A stretch of 64,000 bases of DNA from Telluria antibiotica (GTDB lineage: Bacteria; Pseudomonadota; Gammaproteobacteria; Burkholderiales; Burkholderiaceae_D), in the NCBI RefSeq assembly GCF_011682055.1, contig NZ_JAAQOM010000001.1:620001-684000 (forward strand), read 5' to 3'. Below, piece by piece: positions 8,636 through 17,579 of this stretch (position 1 is the first letter of the stretch; each line of letters opens with the position of its first letter). A program made the translations under genes and the position numbers. The notes below the pieces were generated by a model. That model was not told the DNA's origin. It did no database searches and saw only the letters and a program-made list of their open reading frames with translations.

Positions 8636-9298
8636 ATGAAGATTCTCATGATCGAAGACGACCTGGCGATCGGGCAGGCACTGCTGTCCGTGTTCCAGGA
8701 CGAGGGCCATACCGCGGTATGGCTGCGCCTCGCCGCCGATGCCGGCGCGCGCGTGCAGGCCGAACATTTCGACGCCGTGATCCTGGACCTGGGCCTGCCG
8801 GACGGCGACGGCGGCGACCTGCTGGGCCGCCTGCGCGAAGCCGACGTGCGCGTCCCGGTGCTGATCATCAGCGCCCGCGACAGCCTGCAGGAACGCATCC
8901 GCGGCTTCAACCTGGGCGCGGACGACTACCTCATCAAGCCGTTCGAGATTCCCGAACTGCTGGTGCGCCTGCGCGCGATCGTGCGACGCAGCCTCGGCGC
9001 GCAGGACGAACAGTTGTGGACCGCGGGCGACCTCGTGCTCGACGAGGGCCGCATGACGGTGACCCGCGCCGGCACGCCGGTGCCGCTGTCGAAGACCGAG
9101 TACACGCTGCTGCTCACGCTGATGAAGCAAGTCAACCGCGTGCTCACCCGCGCCGAACTGGAACGGCGCGCGCTGCCGCACAGCGAGGGGCAGACGCAGA
9201 CGCTCGACGTCCACATCTTCAACCTGCGCCGCAAGATCGGCGACTGCGCGATCCGCACGGTGCGCGGCGTCGGCTACATGGTGCAGAGCGATGCCTAG
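8636..9298 (+). CDS. OmpR/PhoB-family response regulator (QseB/PmrA-like)
   Basis: This 220-aa regulator has a receiver domain with acidic pocket 'IEDD', phospho-acceptor Asp51 ('VILDLGLPDGDGG') and conserved Lys in 'DDYLIKPFE', then a C-terminal winged helix ('LSKTEYTLLLTLMKQ', 'TLDVHIFNLRRKIG', 'RTVRGVGYMV'). The start is the ATG giving 'MKILMIEDD'. It overlaps the next gene, its cognate kinase. The surrounding amylase, receptor and glucosidase genes carry TTAAG boxes of the type bound by this regulator class, so it probably controls glucan use. Confidence 0.9.
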   Translation: MKILMIEDDLAIGQALLSVFQDEGHTAVWLRLAADAGARVQAEHFDAVILDLGLPDGDGGDLLGRLREADVRVPVLIISARDSLQERIRGFNLGADDYLIKPFEIPELLVRLRAIVRRSLGAQDEQLWTAGDLVLDEGRMTVTRAGTPVPLSKTEYTLLLTLMKQVNRVLTRAELERRALPHSEGQTQTLDVHIFNLRRKIGDCAIRTVRGVGYMVQSDA

Positions 9299-10658
9299 GA
9301 AATCGTCGCTGTTCCGGCGGCTGATGCTGGGCTTTTCGGTCGTCATCCTGTCGGTGGCCGTGCTCGGCCTGGCCTACGTCTTCGTCGAAGCCAAGCTCAC
9401 GCAGCGCGCCCGCACGTTCAGCGAAAACAAGTCGTACACGGCGAATATCCTGCTGCACCTGACCGATATCAGCCACGACCCCGCGCGCATGCGCACGGTG
9501 CTGGAGTCGCTCGAGACGGTGCACCAGCGCCTGTACCGCGAGCTGGACTACCACTCGCACGTGCGCGTGCGCGTCTGGCAGCACGGGCGCCTGCTGTACA
9601 ACTCGCAACCCGCGCTGCCGGACCGTCTGCCGGCGGTGGCCACGGACAAGGAATACGGGTGGGTGCGCTGGGTCGAGGAGGCCCCGGCCAGCGGCATCGT
9701 GGTCGAGCGCCAGCACGAAGTGGACGACGAATGGATGCTGACCAAGTGGGGCGTCAATTTCCTGCTGTCGTCGCCCATCTTCAGCCTGCCGCTGCTGCTG
9801 GTGCCGGCCTGGCTGATCGTCGGCATCGGCCTGCGGCCGCTGCACTCGATCGCCGACGCCATCGCCCTGCGCTCGGACGCCGACCTGACGCCGCTACCCG
9901 ACTCCAAGTACCGCGAACTGTCGCCACTGGTCGACGCGATCAACCAGCTGATGTCGCGCCTGAGCCACCGCATCGAGCGCGAACATGAATTCCTCACCGA
10001 TGCCGCGCACGAGCTCAAGACGCCGCTGGCGGCCATCCAGATCAATGCCCATGTGCTGCTGAGCCGCTGCAGCCAGGAGATCGCCGAGCGCGCCGCGAAA
10101 CCGGCCGACGGCTTGCGCGCAGGCGTGGCGCGCGCGACCCATACGGTGCACCAGTTGCTGGCACTGGAGCGGACACAGACGGAATCGGGGCCCGATGACG
10201 AGTGCCCGCTCACCGACGTCGCCGAATTCGTGCGCGAACGTCTCGCCGTGGCGGCGCCGCTGGCGGTGCAGCACGACATCGAGATCGAATTCACGGCCGA
10301 CGAGAACGCGCGCGTGCCGCTGCACCTGGAGAGCATGGCCGCTGCCGTCGACAACCTGGTCAGCAACGCCGTCAAGTATTCGCCGCAAGGCGGCAGGATC
10401 GTTGTCCGCCTGTCACGCCAGGGCGACCGGTTGCGCCTGTCGATCGCGGACCAGGGGCCCGGCATCGACCCGCTGCTGCGCCAGAAAGTGTTCGAGCGTT
10501 TCTACCGGGTGCCCGGCCAGCGCCAGCTCGGCAGCGGCCTGGGGCTGGCGATCGCCGAGCGGGGCGCGGCGCGCAACGGCGGCGTGATCGTGCTGGCTGA
10601 CGGCGACGACGGCCGCGGCCTCACCGCGGCCATCGAGTTCGCCGGGGGGACGTCTTAA
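9291..10658 (+). CDS. QseC/PmrB-type membrane sensor histidine kinase
   Basis: A transmembrane helix at about residues 9-32 is followed by a periplasmic sensor region of about 125 aa, a second helix at about 160-180, a HAMP-like linker, and HisKA with His240 in 'DAAHELKTPLAAIQ'. The HATPase has N-box 'NLVSNAVKYSPQGG', 'IADQGPGID' and 'GSGLGLAIAERGA'. Length (455 aa) is normal. It overlaps the response regulator by 8 bp, so the pair is co-translated. The periplasmic ligand is unknown; the locus suggests a glucan breakdown product. A terminator follows. Confidence 0.9.
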   Translation: MPRKSSLFRRLMLGFSVVILSVAVLGLAYVFVEAKLTQRARTFSENKSYTANILLHLTDISHDPARMRTVLESLETVHQRLYRELDYHSHVRVRVWQHGRLLYNSQPALPDRLPAVATDKEYGWVRWVEEAPASGIVVERQHEVDDEWMLTKWGVNFLLSSPIFSLPLLLVPAWLIVGIGLRPLHSIADAIALRSDADLTPLPDSKYRELSPLVDAINQLMSRLSHRIEREHEFLTDAAHELKTPLAAIQINAHVLLSRCSQEIAERAAKPADGLRAGVARATHTVHQLLALERTQTESGPDDECPLTDVAEFVRERLAVAAPLAVQHDIEIEFTADENARVPLHLESMAAAVDNLVSNAVKYSPQGGRIVVRLSRQGDRLRLSIADQGPGIDPLLRQKVFERFYRVPGQRQLGSGLGLAIAERGAARNGGVIVLADGDDGRGLTAAIEFAGGTS

Positions 10659-10670
10659 GATTGTATTTGC
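10654..10670. promoter_or_regulatory. TTAAG-type box overlapping the kinase stop codon
   Basis: CTTAAGATTGTATTTGC closely matches the box at 14315 (CTTAAGGTTGCATTTAC) and the minus-strand box at 14078-14062. It lies about 100 bp upstream of the small lipoprotein gene. Confidence 0.4.
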
Positions 10671-10687
10671 GCGTGTTCGATTCTCCG

Positions 10688-10719
10688 GAAAGCCCATGTT
10701 TGCGGGCTTTCTTTGTTTT
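10688..10719 (+). terminator. Rho-independent terminator after the two-component system
   Basis: AAAGCCC (10689-10695) pairs with GGGCTTT (10704-10710) around an 8-nt loop and is followed by a T-rich tail, CTTTGTTTT. Confidence 0.8.
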
Positions 10720-10766
10720 AGCATCCGGCTCGGTCACCCCGACCCGATACCAAGGAGACGATAACC

Positions 10767-10982
10767 ATGAGACCACAGAATTTCGTTTTCACCGCGCTCG
10801 CGAGCGCCGTCCTGGCCGCGTGCGGCGGCGGCACCGGACAGGCCTGCGGCATCGATCACGCGTTCGTGGACGCCTCGCACCAATATCATCTCGAAGCGCC
10901 AAGCGATCCTGTCGAACGCGACGATCGCGAACATCCGAGACACGCCGGTACGCATCGATGGCGACTCCACAGCGGCCGGTAA
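10767..10982 (+). pseudogene. Small lipoprotein, probably frameshifted
   Basis: A strong ribosome-binding site (AAGGAG) precedes a lipoprotein signal 'MRPQNFVFTALASAVLAACGGG' with a lipobox ending at Cys. After about codon 37 ('VDASHQ') third-position GC falls in this frame, while the +1 frame becomes strongly GC3-rich and protein-like ('ATIANIRDTPVRIDGDS'). This suggests one base was lost or gained near 10875-10885. The +1 frame has no stop before the convergent terminator. The family is not recognised. Confidence 0.5.
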
Positions 10983-10994
10983 GCGTCCGCGAAT

Positions 10995-11030
10995 AAAAAA
11001 ACCTCCGCGCCTCCCGAAGGCGGCGCGGAG
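10995..11030 (-). terminator. Rho-independent terminator of the TonB receptor gene
   Basis: Read on the minus strand, 9-bp arms CTCCGCGCC and GGCGCGGAG enclose a 10-nt loop and are followed by a run of seven T. It lies just after the receptor stop codon. Confidence 0.85.
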
Positions 11031-11051
11031 CCAGGGAACCGCTGGTGCGGA

Positions 11052-13910
11052 TCAGAACTTGTAGGTCACGCCAGCCGCGTAGAACTTGCCGTACTTCTTG
11101 GTCTGGGTGATCGTGTTCGGATCTTTGGTGAACTCGTCGAACGGCGTGTTGGTCAGGTTGTTACCCTGCACGAACACCGACACCCCCTTCAGCGGACCGT
11201 TCTGGAACTCGTACGATGCCTGGACGTCCGCGATCGATTCGCTGCGGATGTTGGTCAGCTGCGAATCGCTGCGATAGTCCTTGATCTGGCCGACGTAGGC
11301 CGAACGGTAGCGCATCGTGTACGAGATCTGGAACCCGGCCTTTTCGAAGTACAGGCGCATGCTGGCCACGTCGCGCGACAGTCCGGGCAACGTGATCGAC
11401 GACACGTCGTTTGCGAAGACCGGCTGGTTGTTCGGTCCCTTGAAGCCGACCGTCGGCAGCGACACGTTGGTGTCCGTGTACGAGTAGTTCAACGTGGCGC
11501 CGAAGCCGTCCAGCGGTTTCCACAGCAGCGCGAACGGCATGTTCGCGGCCAGCTCGATGCCGCGCATCGTGCCGCCGTGGCCATTGGTCGGCTGGGTCAG
11601 GAAGCCGATCGTGCTGCCCTTGTACGCGCCCGTCGTCGGCAACGCCGTGGTCGGGCTGACGTACGGCGCGAAGTCGAACAGGCGCGGCGAGTTGATGATG
11701 TAGTTGTCGAGCTTCTTGAAGAAGAACGCGGCCGCCACATACGCGCGGTTGGCGAAGTATTTTTCGTACGACAGGTCGAACGAACGGGCCGCGAACGGAC
11801 GCAGCTTCGGATTGCCGCCGTTACCCTCCAGCGAGATGTCCTTGTAGGGTGACGAGGGCGGCACGCCGAACGTCAGGCCGTTGCGCATGTAGTCCATGTT
11901 CGCGCGCGCGATCTGCTTGCCCGCGCCGATGCGCAGCACTTGCTCGTTACCCAGGTCGAACGCCAGGTTCAGGCTGGGCAGCACGTTGGTATAGTTGTCT
12001 CCGTCGCTGACGACCGAGAACAGGCACGTATCGACGGTGATGCCGGTGCAGTGCGACTGGTCGACCGACACGCCCGAGCCCGTCTGGCGGGTGCGCAGCA
12101 CCTGTACGCCGATGTTGCCGGTGTACGGAATGCCGTACAGCTTGCCGTCGAGATCGGCCATGCCGTACAGCGTGTCGACGTCTTCCTTCACCTTCCAGTC
12201 GCGCGACAGCACGGTCGCATCCACCCAGGTGTTCAGCCCGTAGATCGAACCCAGCGTGCCGGTCGGATCGACGCTCGCGACACGGATGCCGACCGGGCCG
12301 GCGATCGAGGTCTCCGTGCCCGGCATCGTCGCGGCGGCATAGCCGTCGGCGCCGAGCACCGACAGGCGGCCTTCGCCGTCGCCCCAGCGGACCTTGTCGC
12401 GGCGGGTGGCGTTGACGCCCACGTGGGCGCCGACCACCGGACCCCATTCCAGTTCGCGGTGCAAGGTCAGGCGAAAGGTGTTGAGCTTGTCCTTGATCAT
12501 GTTGGACGAGTAATAGCCGGCCTGCGGGGTCGCCGGGCCACCGCCCCAGCCGTCGACGTCGGTCAGCTTCATGATCGCGCGGTCCGTGTAGTCCAGGCTC
12601 GGCTTGTACTTGACGTCAGTGAAGTTGGTGCCGTTGAAGCCGGTCCACGAGATCGAACCGAGCTGGGCGGCCGGCGTGTTGCCCGGCTGGCCGGCGGTGG
12701 TCTCGTACTGGAAATTGTGGCGGAAGCCCGACGAATGGCCGATGTCGCCTTCGATGCGCCAGTCGCCCGTCTTCCACTCGGTGTTCCAGCCGATCGACTT
12801 GAACTTGTCGTTGCCGCGGTACTTGATGTTGCGAATGTCGCCCTTGTAGTTGCTGAAGGTACCGCTGGTGGCGACGCCGTTGGCGATGGTCGGGTTGGAC
12901 AGCACGCCGTCCGGATCGTAGATGCCGGCGTTGAGCGCGATGGCGCCTTCGAGGCCGACGGTGCGCGAATTCTCCGTGCCGTACGAGTAGAAGGTGTCGA
13001 CGGTCGTCTTGAAATTCGCGTTCGGCTTGTATTGCAGGGTCAGGGTGGCGCTGTCGCGCGTCAGGTACTTGTGCGTGGAATCGGACTTGAAACCGCCCGG
13101 CACGATCACGTCGGTACCGTCGTAGTTGTACTTCGGCGCATAGCCGCCCCACGTGTCGAACAGCAGTTCGTCGCCGTTGTCCTGCTTGAACGAGGTCAGG
13201 CCGAACGACACGCCCAGCGTGCGGTTGGCGAACTGGTCGATGTACGACAGGGTCTTGCGGTTGCCCGAACCTTCCTCGCCGCCGGCGTCGACACCGATGC
13301 GCTCCTTGCGGTAGCTGGCGGCCATCACGCGCTTGCCGAACTCCAGCGGCCGCAGCGTGCGCAGGTCGATCGTCGCCGCCAGGCCCTGGCCGACGAGGCT
13401 CGCCGTCGGCGTCTTGTAGACCAATACCGAGCCGGTCAGCTCGGCCGGGAACAATTCGAATTGCGGCGCGCGGTCCTCGCCCGTCGACGCCTGCTCGCGT
13501 CCGTTCAGCAGCGAGCCGTTGAAGCTTGGCGACAGGCCGCGCACGCTCACCTGCGACGCCTTGCCCGTCTCCTTGTCGCGCTGCACGGTCACCCCGGACA
13601 GGCGCGACACCGATTCGGCCACGGTGCTGTCGGGCAGCTTGCCGATGTCCTCGGCAGACACGGCCTCAACGATCGAGTTTGCGTTTTTCTTGATCGAGAT
13701 GGCCGCCTCGATGCCGCTGCGGATGCCGGTCACGGTCACGGTCTTCATGGGGCCGTTGGTGGCCTGGACCGTTTCCACGGCCGGTACGTTCGTTGTCTCC
13801 TGCGCCGCCGCGCTGCCGCCGGTGCCCAGCATCAGCAGGGCGCACGCCAGCGCCACGGGCGTGGGCTGCATCCCGTAGGCTTGGGCGGGCGACTTAATTT
13901 TATTGTTCAC
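11052..13910 (-). CDS. TonB-dependent outer-membrane receptor, Xanthomonas/Caulobacter carbohydrate type
   Basis: This 952-aa receptor has a signal peptide region (hydrophobic 'PVALACALLMLGTGGSAAAQ'), a plug domain beginning 'VTVTGIRSGIEAAISIKKNANSIVEAVSAEDIGKLPDSTVAESVSRLSGV', and a 22-strand barrel ending in the usual aromatic 'KFYAAGVTYKF'. It should import oligosaccharides across the outer membrane using TonB energy. The neighbours (amylase, GH97, halogenase, RpiR regulator) suggest maltodextrins. I chose the GTG at 13910 because GGAG lies 7 nt upstream; an in-frame ATG further up (14054) would add a charged, non-signal extension. A terminator follows. Confidence 0.93.
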   Translation of the reverse strand: MNNKIKSPAQAYGMQPTPVALACALLMLGTGGSAAAQETTNVPAVETVQATNGPMKTVTVTGIRSGIEAAISIKKNANSIVEAVSAEDIGKLPDSTVAESVSRLSGVTVQRDKETGKASQVSVRGLSPSFNGSLLNGREQASTGEDRAPQFELFPAELTGSVLVYKTPTASLVGQGLAATIDLRTLRPLEFGKRVMAASYRKERIGVDAGGEEGSGNRKTLSYIDQFANRTLGVSFGLTSFKQDNGDELLFDTWGGYAPKYNYDGTDVIVPGGFKSDSTHKYLTRDSATLTLQYKPNANFKTTVDTFYSYGTENSRTVGLEGAIALNAGIYDPDGVLSNPTIANGVATSGTFSNYKGDIRNIKYRGNDKFKSIGWNTEWKTGDWRIEGDIGHSSGFRHNFQYETTAGQPGNTPAAQLGSISWTGFNGTNFTDVKYKPSLDYTDRAIMKLTDVDGWGGGPATPQAGYYSSNMIKDKLNTFRLTLHRELEWGPVVGAHVGVNATRRDKVRWGDGEGRLSVLGADGYAAATMPGTETSIAGPVGIRVASVDPTGTLGSIYGLNTWVDATVLSRDWKVKEDVDTLYGMADLDGKLYGIPYTGNIGVQVLRTRQTGSGVSVDQSHCTGITVDTCLFSVVSDGDNYTNVLPSLNLAFDLGNEQVLRIGAGKQIARANMDYMRNGLTFGVPPSSPYKDISLEGNGGNPKLRPFAARSFDLSYEKYFANRAYVAAAFFFKKLDNYIINSPRLFDFAPYVSPTTALPTTGAYKGSTIGFLTQPTNGHGGTMRGIELAANMPFALLWKPLDGFGATLNYSYTDTNVSLPTVGFKGPNNQPVFANDVSSITLPGLSRDVASMRLYFEKAGFQISYTMRYRSAYVGQIKDYRSDSQLTNIRSESIADVQASYEFQNGPLKGVSVFVQGNNLTNTPFDEFTKDPNTITQTKKYGKFYAAGVTYKF

Positions 13911-14053
13911 TTCTTTTCTCCAGATAGGTAGTTTAACTAGACGCTCGGAGGAGGCGCTGGGGGAGCTGGGCGCTTTCCACCTGACCGACGAGCGATCGAG
14001 AGGGATCTTACGTGGCCTGTATGCCGAATTGACGGGACTTCTTGGCTTTCGCA

Positions 14054-14085
14054 CAAACCCAAATGAAACCTTAAACTTGGGTTTG
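14054..14085. promoter_or_regulatory. Inverted repeat with embedded TTAAG box upstream of the TonB receptor
   Basis: Arms CAAACCCAA (14054-14062) and TTGGGTTTG (14077-14085) are perfectly complementary around a 14-nt spacer. On the minus strand the spacer and arm hold TTTAAGGTTTCATTTGG, which matches the boxes at 10654 and 14315. It lies about 145-175 bp upstream of the receptor start and could be an operator for the RpiR regulator, the two-component regulator, or both. The remainder of the 13911-14382 gap shows no gene. Confidence 0.5.
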
Positions 14086-14314
14086 GCGAGTGTTGCGAAA
14101 ACGACTAACGCAACGCCGCACGATGTAGTTTAGGTACTTGATAAGAGAGGACGTGTAGACGCGTTACCTCCGTCCGAGCGCGTTCGGGATGCTCAGCCGC
14201 TCCTGTACGGCGATCGGTCGCAGGACAGTGAGCAGCGACGCCTGACATGGCACCCGCCGTGGTCGCGTCTTCGATCAAGAAAATTCTCATTCGCAAAGTC
14301 TAGCCCGGCAAAAC

Positions 14315-14331
14315 TTAAGGTTGCATTTACA
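14315..14331. promoter_or_regulatory. TTAAG-type box between receptor and RpiR gene
   Basis: CTTAAGGTTGCATTTAC matches the 10654 box at 14 of 17 positions. It lies 52 bp upstream of the RpiR start codon, in the region dividing two divergent genes. Confidence 0.5.
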
Positions 14332-14382
14332 AAAGTCGCCTTGCACGGTATTCGCACAGGGTGCGTGATAGCATTTCTCGCT

Positions 14383-15195
14383 ATGGAACTACCGCTGCCT
14401 CCCTGCTCCGCGTCCCTGGCAGCCAATTCGGTGCTCGACCGGATCGCACGGATCTACCCTACCCTCAGCCGCGCGGAACGCCAGGTCGCGGACTTCGTGC
14501 TGGCCGACCCCGGCGGCCTGGCGCGCACGCCGATCAGCCGCATCACCTCGCAGTCGGGCGCCAGCGCGCCGACGATCCTGTGCTTTTGCCGCGCGGTCGG
14601 ATTCAAGGGCCTGACCGATCTAAAGCTGTCGATGGTCGCCGTCCTCGGTGGCGACGCGAGGACGGAAGCGTCGGCCACGTCCGACCATCCCCTCCTCAAT
14701 TCTGCGACCGAACTCGTCGACAAGTTGCGCCACCTGGCGCTGCGCGCGCATATCGCGGAAGCCGCAGCTCTGCTTGCGGGCGCCGCCGGCGTCACCTGCA
14801 TGGCTTCGCACGACCTGCTGGCCGCGGCGGCCTACGCGCGCGATGCGCTGCTGAGCCGTGCCGTGCACGCGCTGACGCCCGACGCGCCGGCCTACGGCGG
14901 CGCTCCCTCGGGGCCGGCGACCGCGCACGCGGTCGGACTGTTCTTCTGCCGCGGCCTGCCTACCGCGGCGCTGGCCGACACCATCACGCGCTACCGGCGT
15001 CACGGCCACGGCGCGATCGTCGTCGGCGACGTGACCGTGGCGCCGTTCGCCCAGGCACCCGTCGAGATCGCGACCGGCCTGCCGCCGCGCCGCGGCGCGG
15101 CGCATGGCAGCACCGCGCTCCTGCCTCACCTGCTGGTCACCGACCTGCTGGTCGACGCGCTCGTTCGGCGCCGCGGCGCCGCGGCCGGGCACTAA
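14383..15195 (+). CDS. RpiR/MurR-family transcriptional regulator
   Basis: This 270-aa regulator has an N-terminal helix-turn-helix of the RpiR type ('LSRAERQVADFVLADPGGL', 'PISRITSQSGASAPTILCFCRAVGFKGLTDLKLSM') and a C-terminal SIS-like sugar-phosphate domain, here short and alanine-rich ('ITCMASHDLL' region, 'ADTITRYRRHGHGAIVVGD'). The family senses phosphosugars. I chose the ATG at 14383 ('MELPLPPCS'); a TTG at 14341 is also in frame. It is divergent from the TonB receptor, whose upstream inverted repeat is a likely target. Confidence 0.85.
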   Translation: MELPLPPCSASLAANSVLDRIARIYPTLSRAERQVADFVLADPGGLARTPISRITSQSGASAPTILCFCRAVGFKGLTDLKLSMVAVLGGDARTEASATSDHPLLNSATELVDKLRHLALRAHIAEAAALLAGAAGVTCMASHDLLAAAAYARDALLSRAVHALTPDAPAYGGAPSGPATAHAVGLFFCRGLPTAALADTITRYRRHGHGAIVVGDVTVAPFAQAPVEIATGLPPRRGAAHGSTALLPHLLVTDLLVDALVRRRGAAAGH

Positions 15196-15336
15196 CGGCT
15201 GGCGGATACCAGCCTCTGTTGCCGCTGCCGCGCACGATGTTGAAACCGTAGGCATTGAACAGTAGGTTGATGACTGCCGGGATGCCGTGTGGCGCCCCAC
15301 GTCGGCCACGCCCTCGGCGGGCGCGGTGCCTCGATG

Positions 15337-17391
15337 TCAGGATTGCGGGACGAGACGGATCGCTTGGCCGCCGCCCGGCGCCAGCGCCATGTCCAGCACG
15401 TCCGTGCTCGTCACGGTGCGCTTCTCGATCACGAGGTCGAAGCGGTGCGCGGTACGGTAATCCGCCTGCTCGCCGTCGCGATAGATTTCCGCGACGTAGG
15501 CCTTACCGGGGTCGAGGAACTGCAGCGGCAGCCGCAGCGTGCGGGCCGCGCCGTCCGTCACGGCGCCGACGTACCACGCATCCGAATGGCGGTCCTTGCG
15601 CGCGATGGTCGCGAACTGCCCGACCTCGCCGTTGATCACCCGTGTGTCCGCCCAGTCGGTCGGCACGTCCTTGATGAACTTGAATGGACCCGGATACTGT
15701 TCGTAGTGCTCGATCAGGTCGGCCGCCATTACGACGGGCGAATAGATGACCACGAAGTTCGCGAGCTGCTTGGCCTGCGTGGAATTGAACCACTTGTCGC
15801 CCGCGCCTTTCAGGCTCAGCACGCCCGGCGTGTAGTCGAACGGACCACTCAGCATGCGTGTGAACACCAGGTTGGCCTCATGGTCGACACCGTTGACCGG
15901 ATTGCCCCAGGCGTTGTACTCGACGCCGCGTGCACCCTCGCGCGAGATCCAGTTAGGATAGGTGCGGCGCAGGCCGGTGTCCTTCACTGGCTCATGGGTG
16001 TCGATCGCCAGCTTGTATCGCGCGGCTTTCTTGATGGCCTCGACATAGTGGCGCACGCCGTCCTGCGAATCGGTGTAGCCGAACCAGGTCTTGCCGCCCG
16101 GGCCGGCGAAGCGCGCCGCGCCGCCGTCGGTGACGTAGCCTGTCTTGATGCTGTCGACACCGAGCCGCGCATAAAGCTTGTACGCGTCGTCCATCTGCGC
16201 CTCGTAGCGCGCGATGTTCCCGCCGGTTTCATGGTGCCCGATCAGGCGCACGCCCTGTTCGGCCGCGTATTTCGCGAGGCCGGGCAAGTCGAAGTCTGGA
16301 TACGGGCGCGTAAAACTAAAGTCGGCGCCGCTGCCGGCCCAGTCGCCGTCCCAGCCGAGGTTCCACCCCTCGACCAGTACGCCGCGGAAGCCGTTCCTGG
16401 CCGCAAAGTCGATATAGCGCTTCGTGTTCGCCGTGGTGGCGCCGTGCTTCGGGCCCGAACCCCACGTCGTCAGCCCCAGGTGCATTTCCCACCAGACGCC
16501 GACGAACTTCGAAGGCTTGACCCACGACACGTCCCCGAGCGCGTTCGGCTCGTTCAGGTTCAGGATCAGGTCCGACATGTACAGGCCTGCCGCGCTGTCG
16601 GCGATCTGCATCGTGCGCCACGGGGTCGTGAACCCGCCCTGGCGCACGACCGGCGCGCCATGCGCGGACGGCGCCAGGTGCGCGCGCAGTGTCTGCCCTT
16701 CCACGCGGCGCAGCCACATGGAGGCATAATCGACCAGGGCCGCCTCATGGAAGGCGACGTGGGTGCCGTCGTCGAGCCGCACGGTCAGCGGCGTATTCGC
16801 CATGCCCACTTCGCGCAGGGGCGTCTTCTGGATCGGGTACTCGAGCGCCCACACTTCGCCGGCCTGCTGCCACCATGCGTTGGCCGGCTGCGCGACGACG
16901 AACTCGGTCAACTCGTCCGAGATCGCCACGGGTTTTCCATCGCGCTGCGCGGGAAATTCGTAGCGGAAGCCCACGCCGTCGTCGAACACGCGGAACACGA
17001 TGCCGAGCCGGCGCCCGCTCTTCTGGCGCAGGTCGACGCGCATCTCGCGGTAGTGGTTGCGCACGAAGCGACGCTCGCCCCAGGGCTGCTCCCAGGTGTC
17101 GTCGTAGTCGCCGAAGGATTTACGTTCGAGCGCGAAGCCGGCATCGAGCGGCGCGCCGCTGGCCAGCACGATGCCGAGCCGCGACGGCGCGATCACGGGC
17201 TTGCCGCGCCGGTCGACGTGGTACGACAGGCGGCCGTCAATGGCGGCCTCGATGGATACGGTGAGCACCTTGCCGGGCGAGTCGACCGTCGCCAGCAGCT
17301 CGTCCGCCCAGGCGCCGGCTGCCGCGGTCGCGATGCCCAGGGCGATGCATGCGCGCGCCGCCCAGTGGGTGAACATGGCGGGCAAATTCAT
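15337..17391 (-). CDS. GH97 alpha-glucosidase (SusB-like), secreted
   Basis: This 684-aa enzyme has a signal peptide, an N-terminal beta-super-sandwich ('FDDGVGFRYEFP', 'FVVAQPANAWWQQ'), a catalytic barrel ('GFRGVLVEGWNLGWDGDW', 'GVDSIKTGYVTDGG', 'IDTHEPVKDTGLRRTYPNW', 'SREGARGVEYNAW') and a C-terminal beta domain. The glutamate in the 'REGARGVEYNAW' segment fits the inverting, SusB-type branch, not the retaining one. It should release glucose from maltooligosaccharides in the periplasm. The ATG at 17391 has AAGGAG upstream; the frame is open further but lacks signal character. A candidate operator lies 90-125 bp upstream. Confidence 0.92.
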   Translation of the reverse strand: MNLPAMFTHWAARACIALGIATAAAGAWADELLATVDSPGKVLTVSIEAAIDGRLSYHVDRRGKPVIAPSRLGIVLASGAPLDAGFALERKSFGDYDDTWEQPWGERRFVRNHYREMRVDLRQKSGRRLGIVFRVFDDGVGFRYEFPAQRDGKPVAISDELTEFVVAQPANAWWQQAGEVWALEYPIQKTPLREVGMANTPLTVRLDDGTHVAFHEAALVDYASMWLRRVEGQTLRAHLAPSAHGAPVVRQGGFTTPWRTMQIADSAAGLYMSDLILNLNEPNALGDVSWVKPSKFVGVWWEMHLGLTTWGSGPKHGATTANTKRYIDFAARNGFRGVLVEGWNLGWDGDWAGSGADFSFTRPYPDFDLPGLAKYAAEQGVRLIGHHETGGNIARYEAQMDDAYKLYARLGVDSIKTGYVTDGGAARFAGPGGKTWFGYTDSQDGVRHYVEAIKKAARYKLAIDTHEPVKDTGLRRTYPNWISREGARGVEYNAWGNPVNGVDHEANLVFTRMLSGPFDYTPGVLSLKGAGDKWFNSTQAKQLANFVVIYSPVVMAADLIEHYEQYPGPFKFIKDVPTDWADTRVINGEVGQFATIARKDRHSDAWYVGAVTDGAARTLRLPLQFLDPGKAYVAEIYRDGEQADYRTAHRFDLVIEKRTVTSTDVLDMALAPGGGQAIRLVPQS

Positions 17392-17477
17392 GATGAGTCT
17401 CCTTGATGTTGTCATTCCGATGGCTGATGCCAGTCGGTGATCGTCCATCAAGCTCATCAGTTCCGTCAACGTGGCTT

Positions 17478-17517
17478 CTAAAGCCGATATTAAGATTCGG
17501 ACCCGGGTCTTAACGTT
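17478..17517. promoter_or_regulatory. Candidate response-regulator boxes upstream of the GH97 gene
   Basis: CTAAAG-N5-ATTAAGATTCGG (17478-17500) resembles the amylase box at 8498 over about 28 bp. A further half-site, CTTAACGTT (17509-17517), lies in the same direction about two helical turns away. Confidence 0.55.
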
Positions 17518-17579
17518 GGATTCAGGGGCGTCGTTCTGGGCGTTGCGCGCGCACGTAGAGTACGATGTTCACGAATACG

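Noticed and set aside
11940-13931. 663-codon frame antisense to the TonB receptor
   Set aside because: Arg/Val/Ala/Gly-rich composition typical of the complement of a high-GC gene; the receptor on the other strand is certain.
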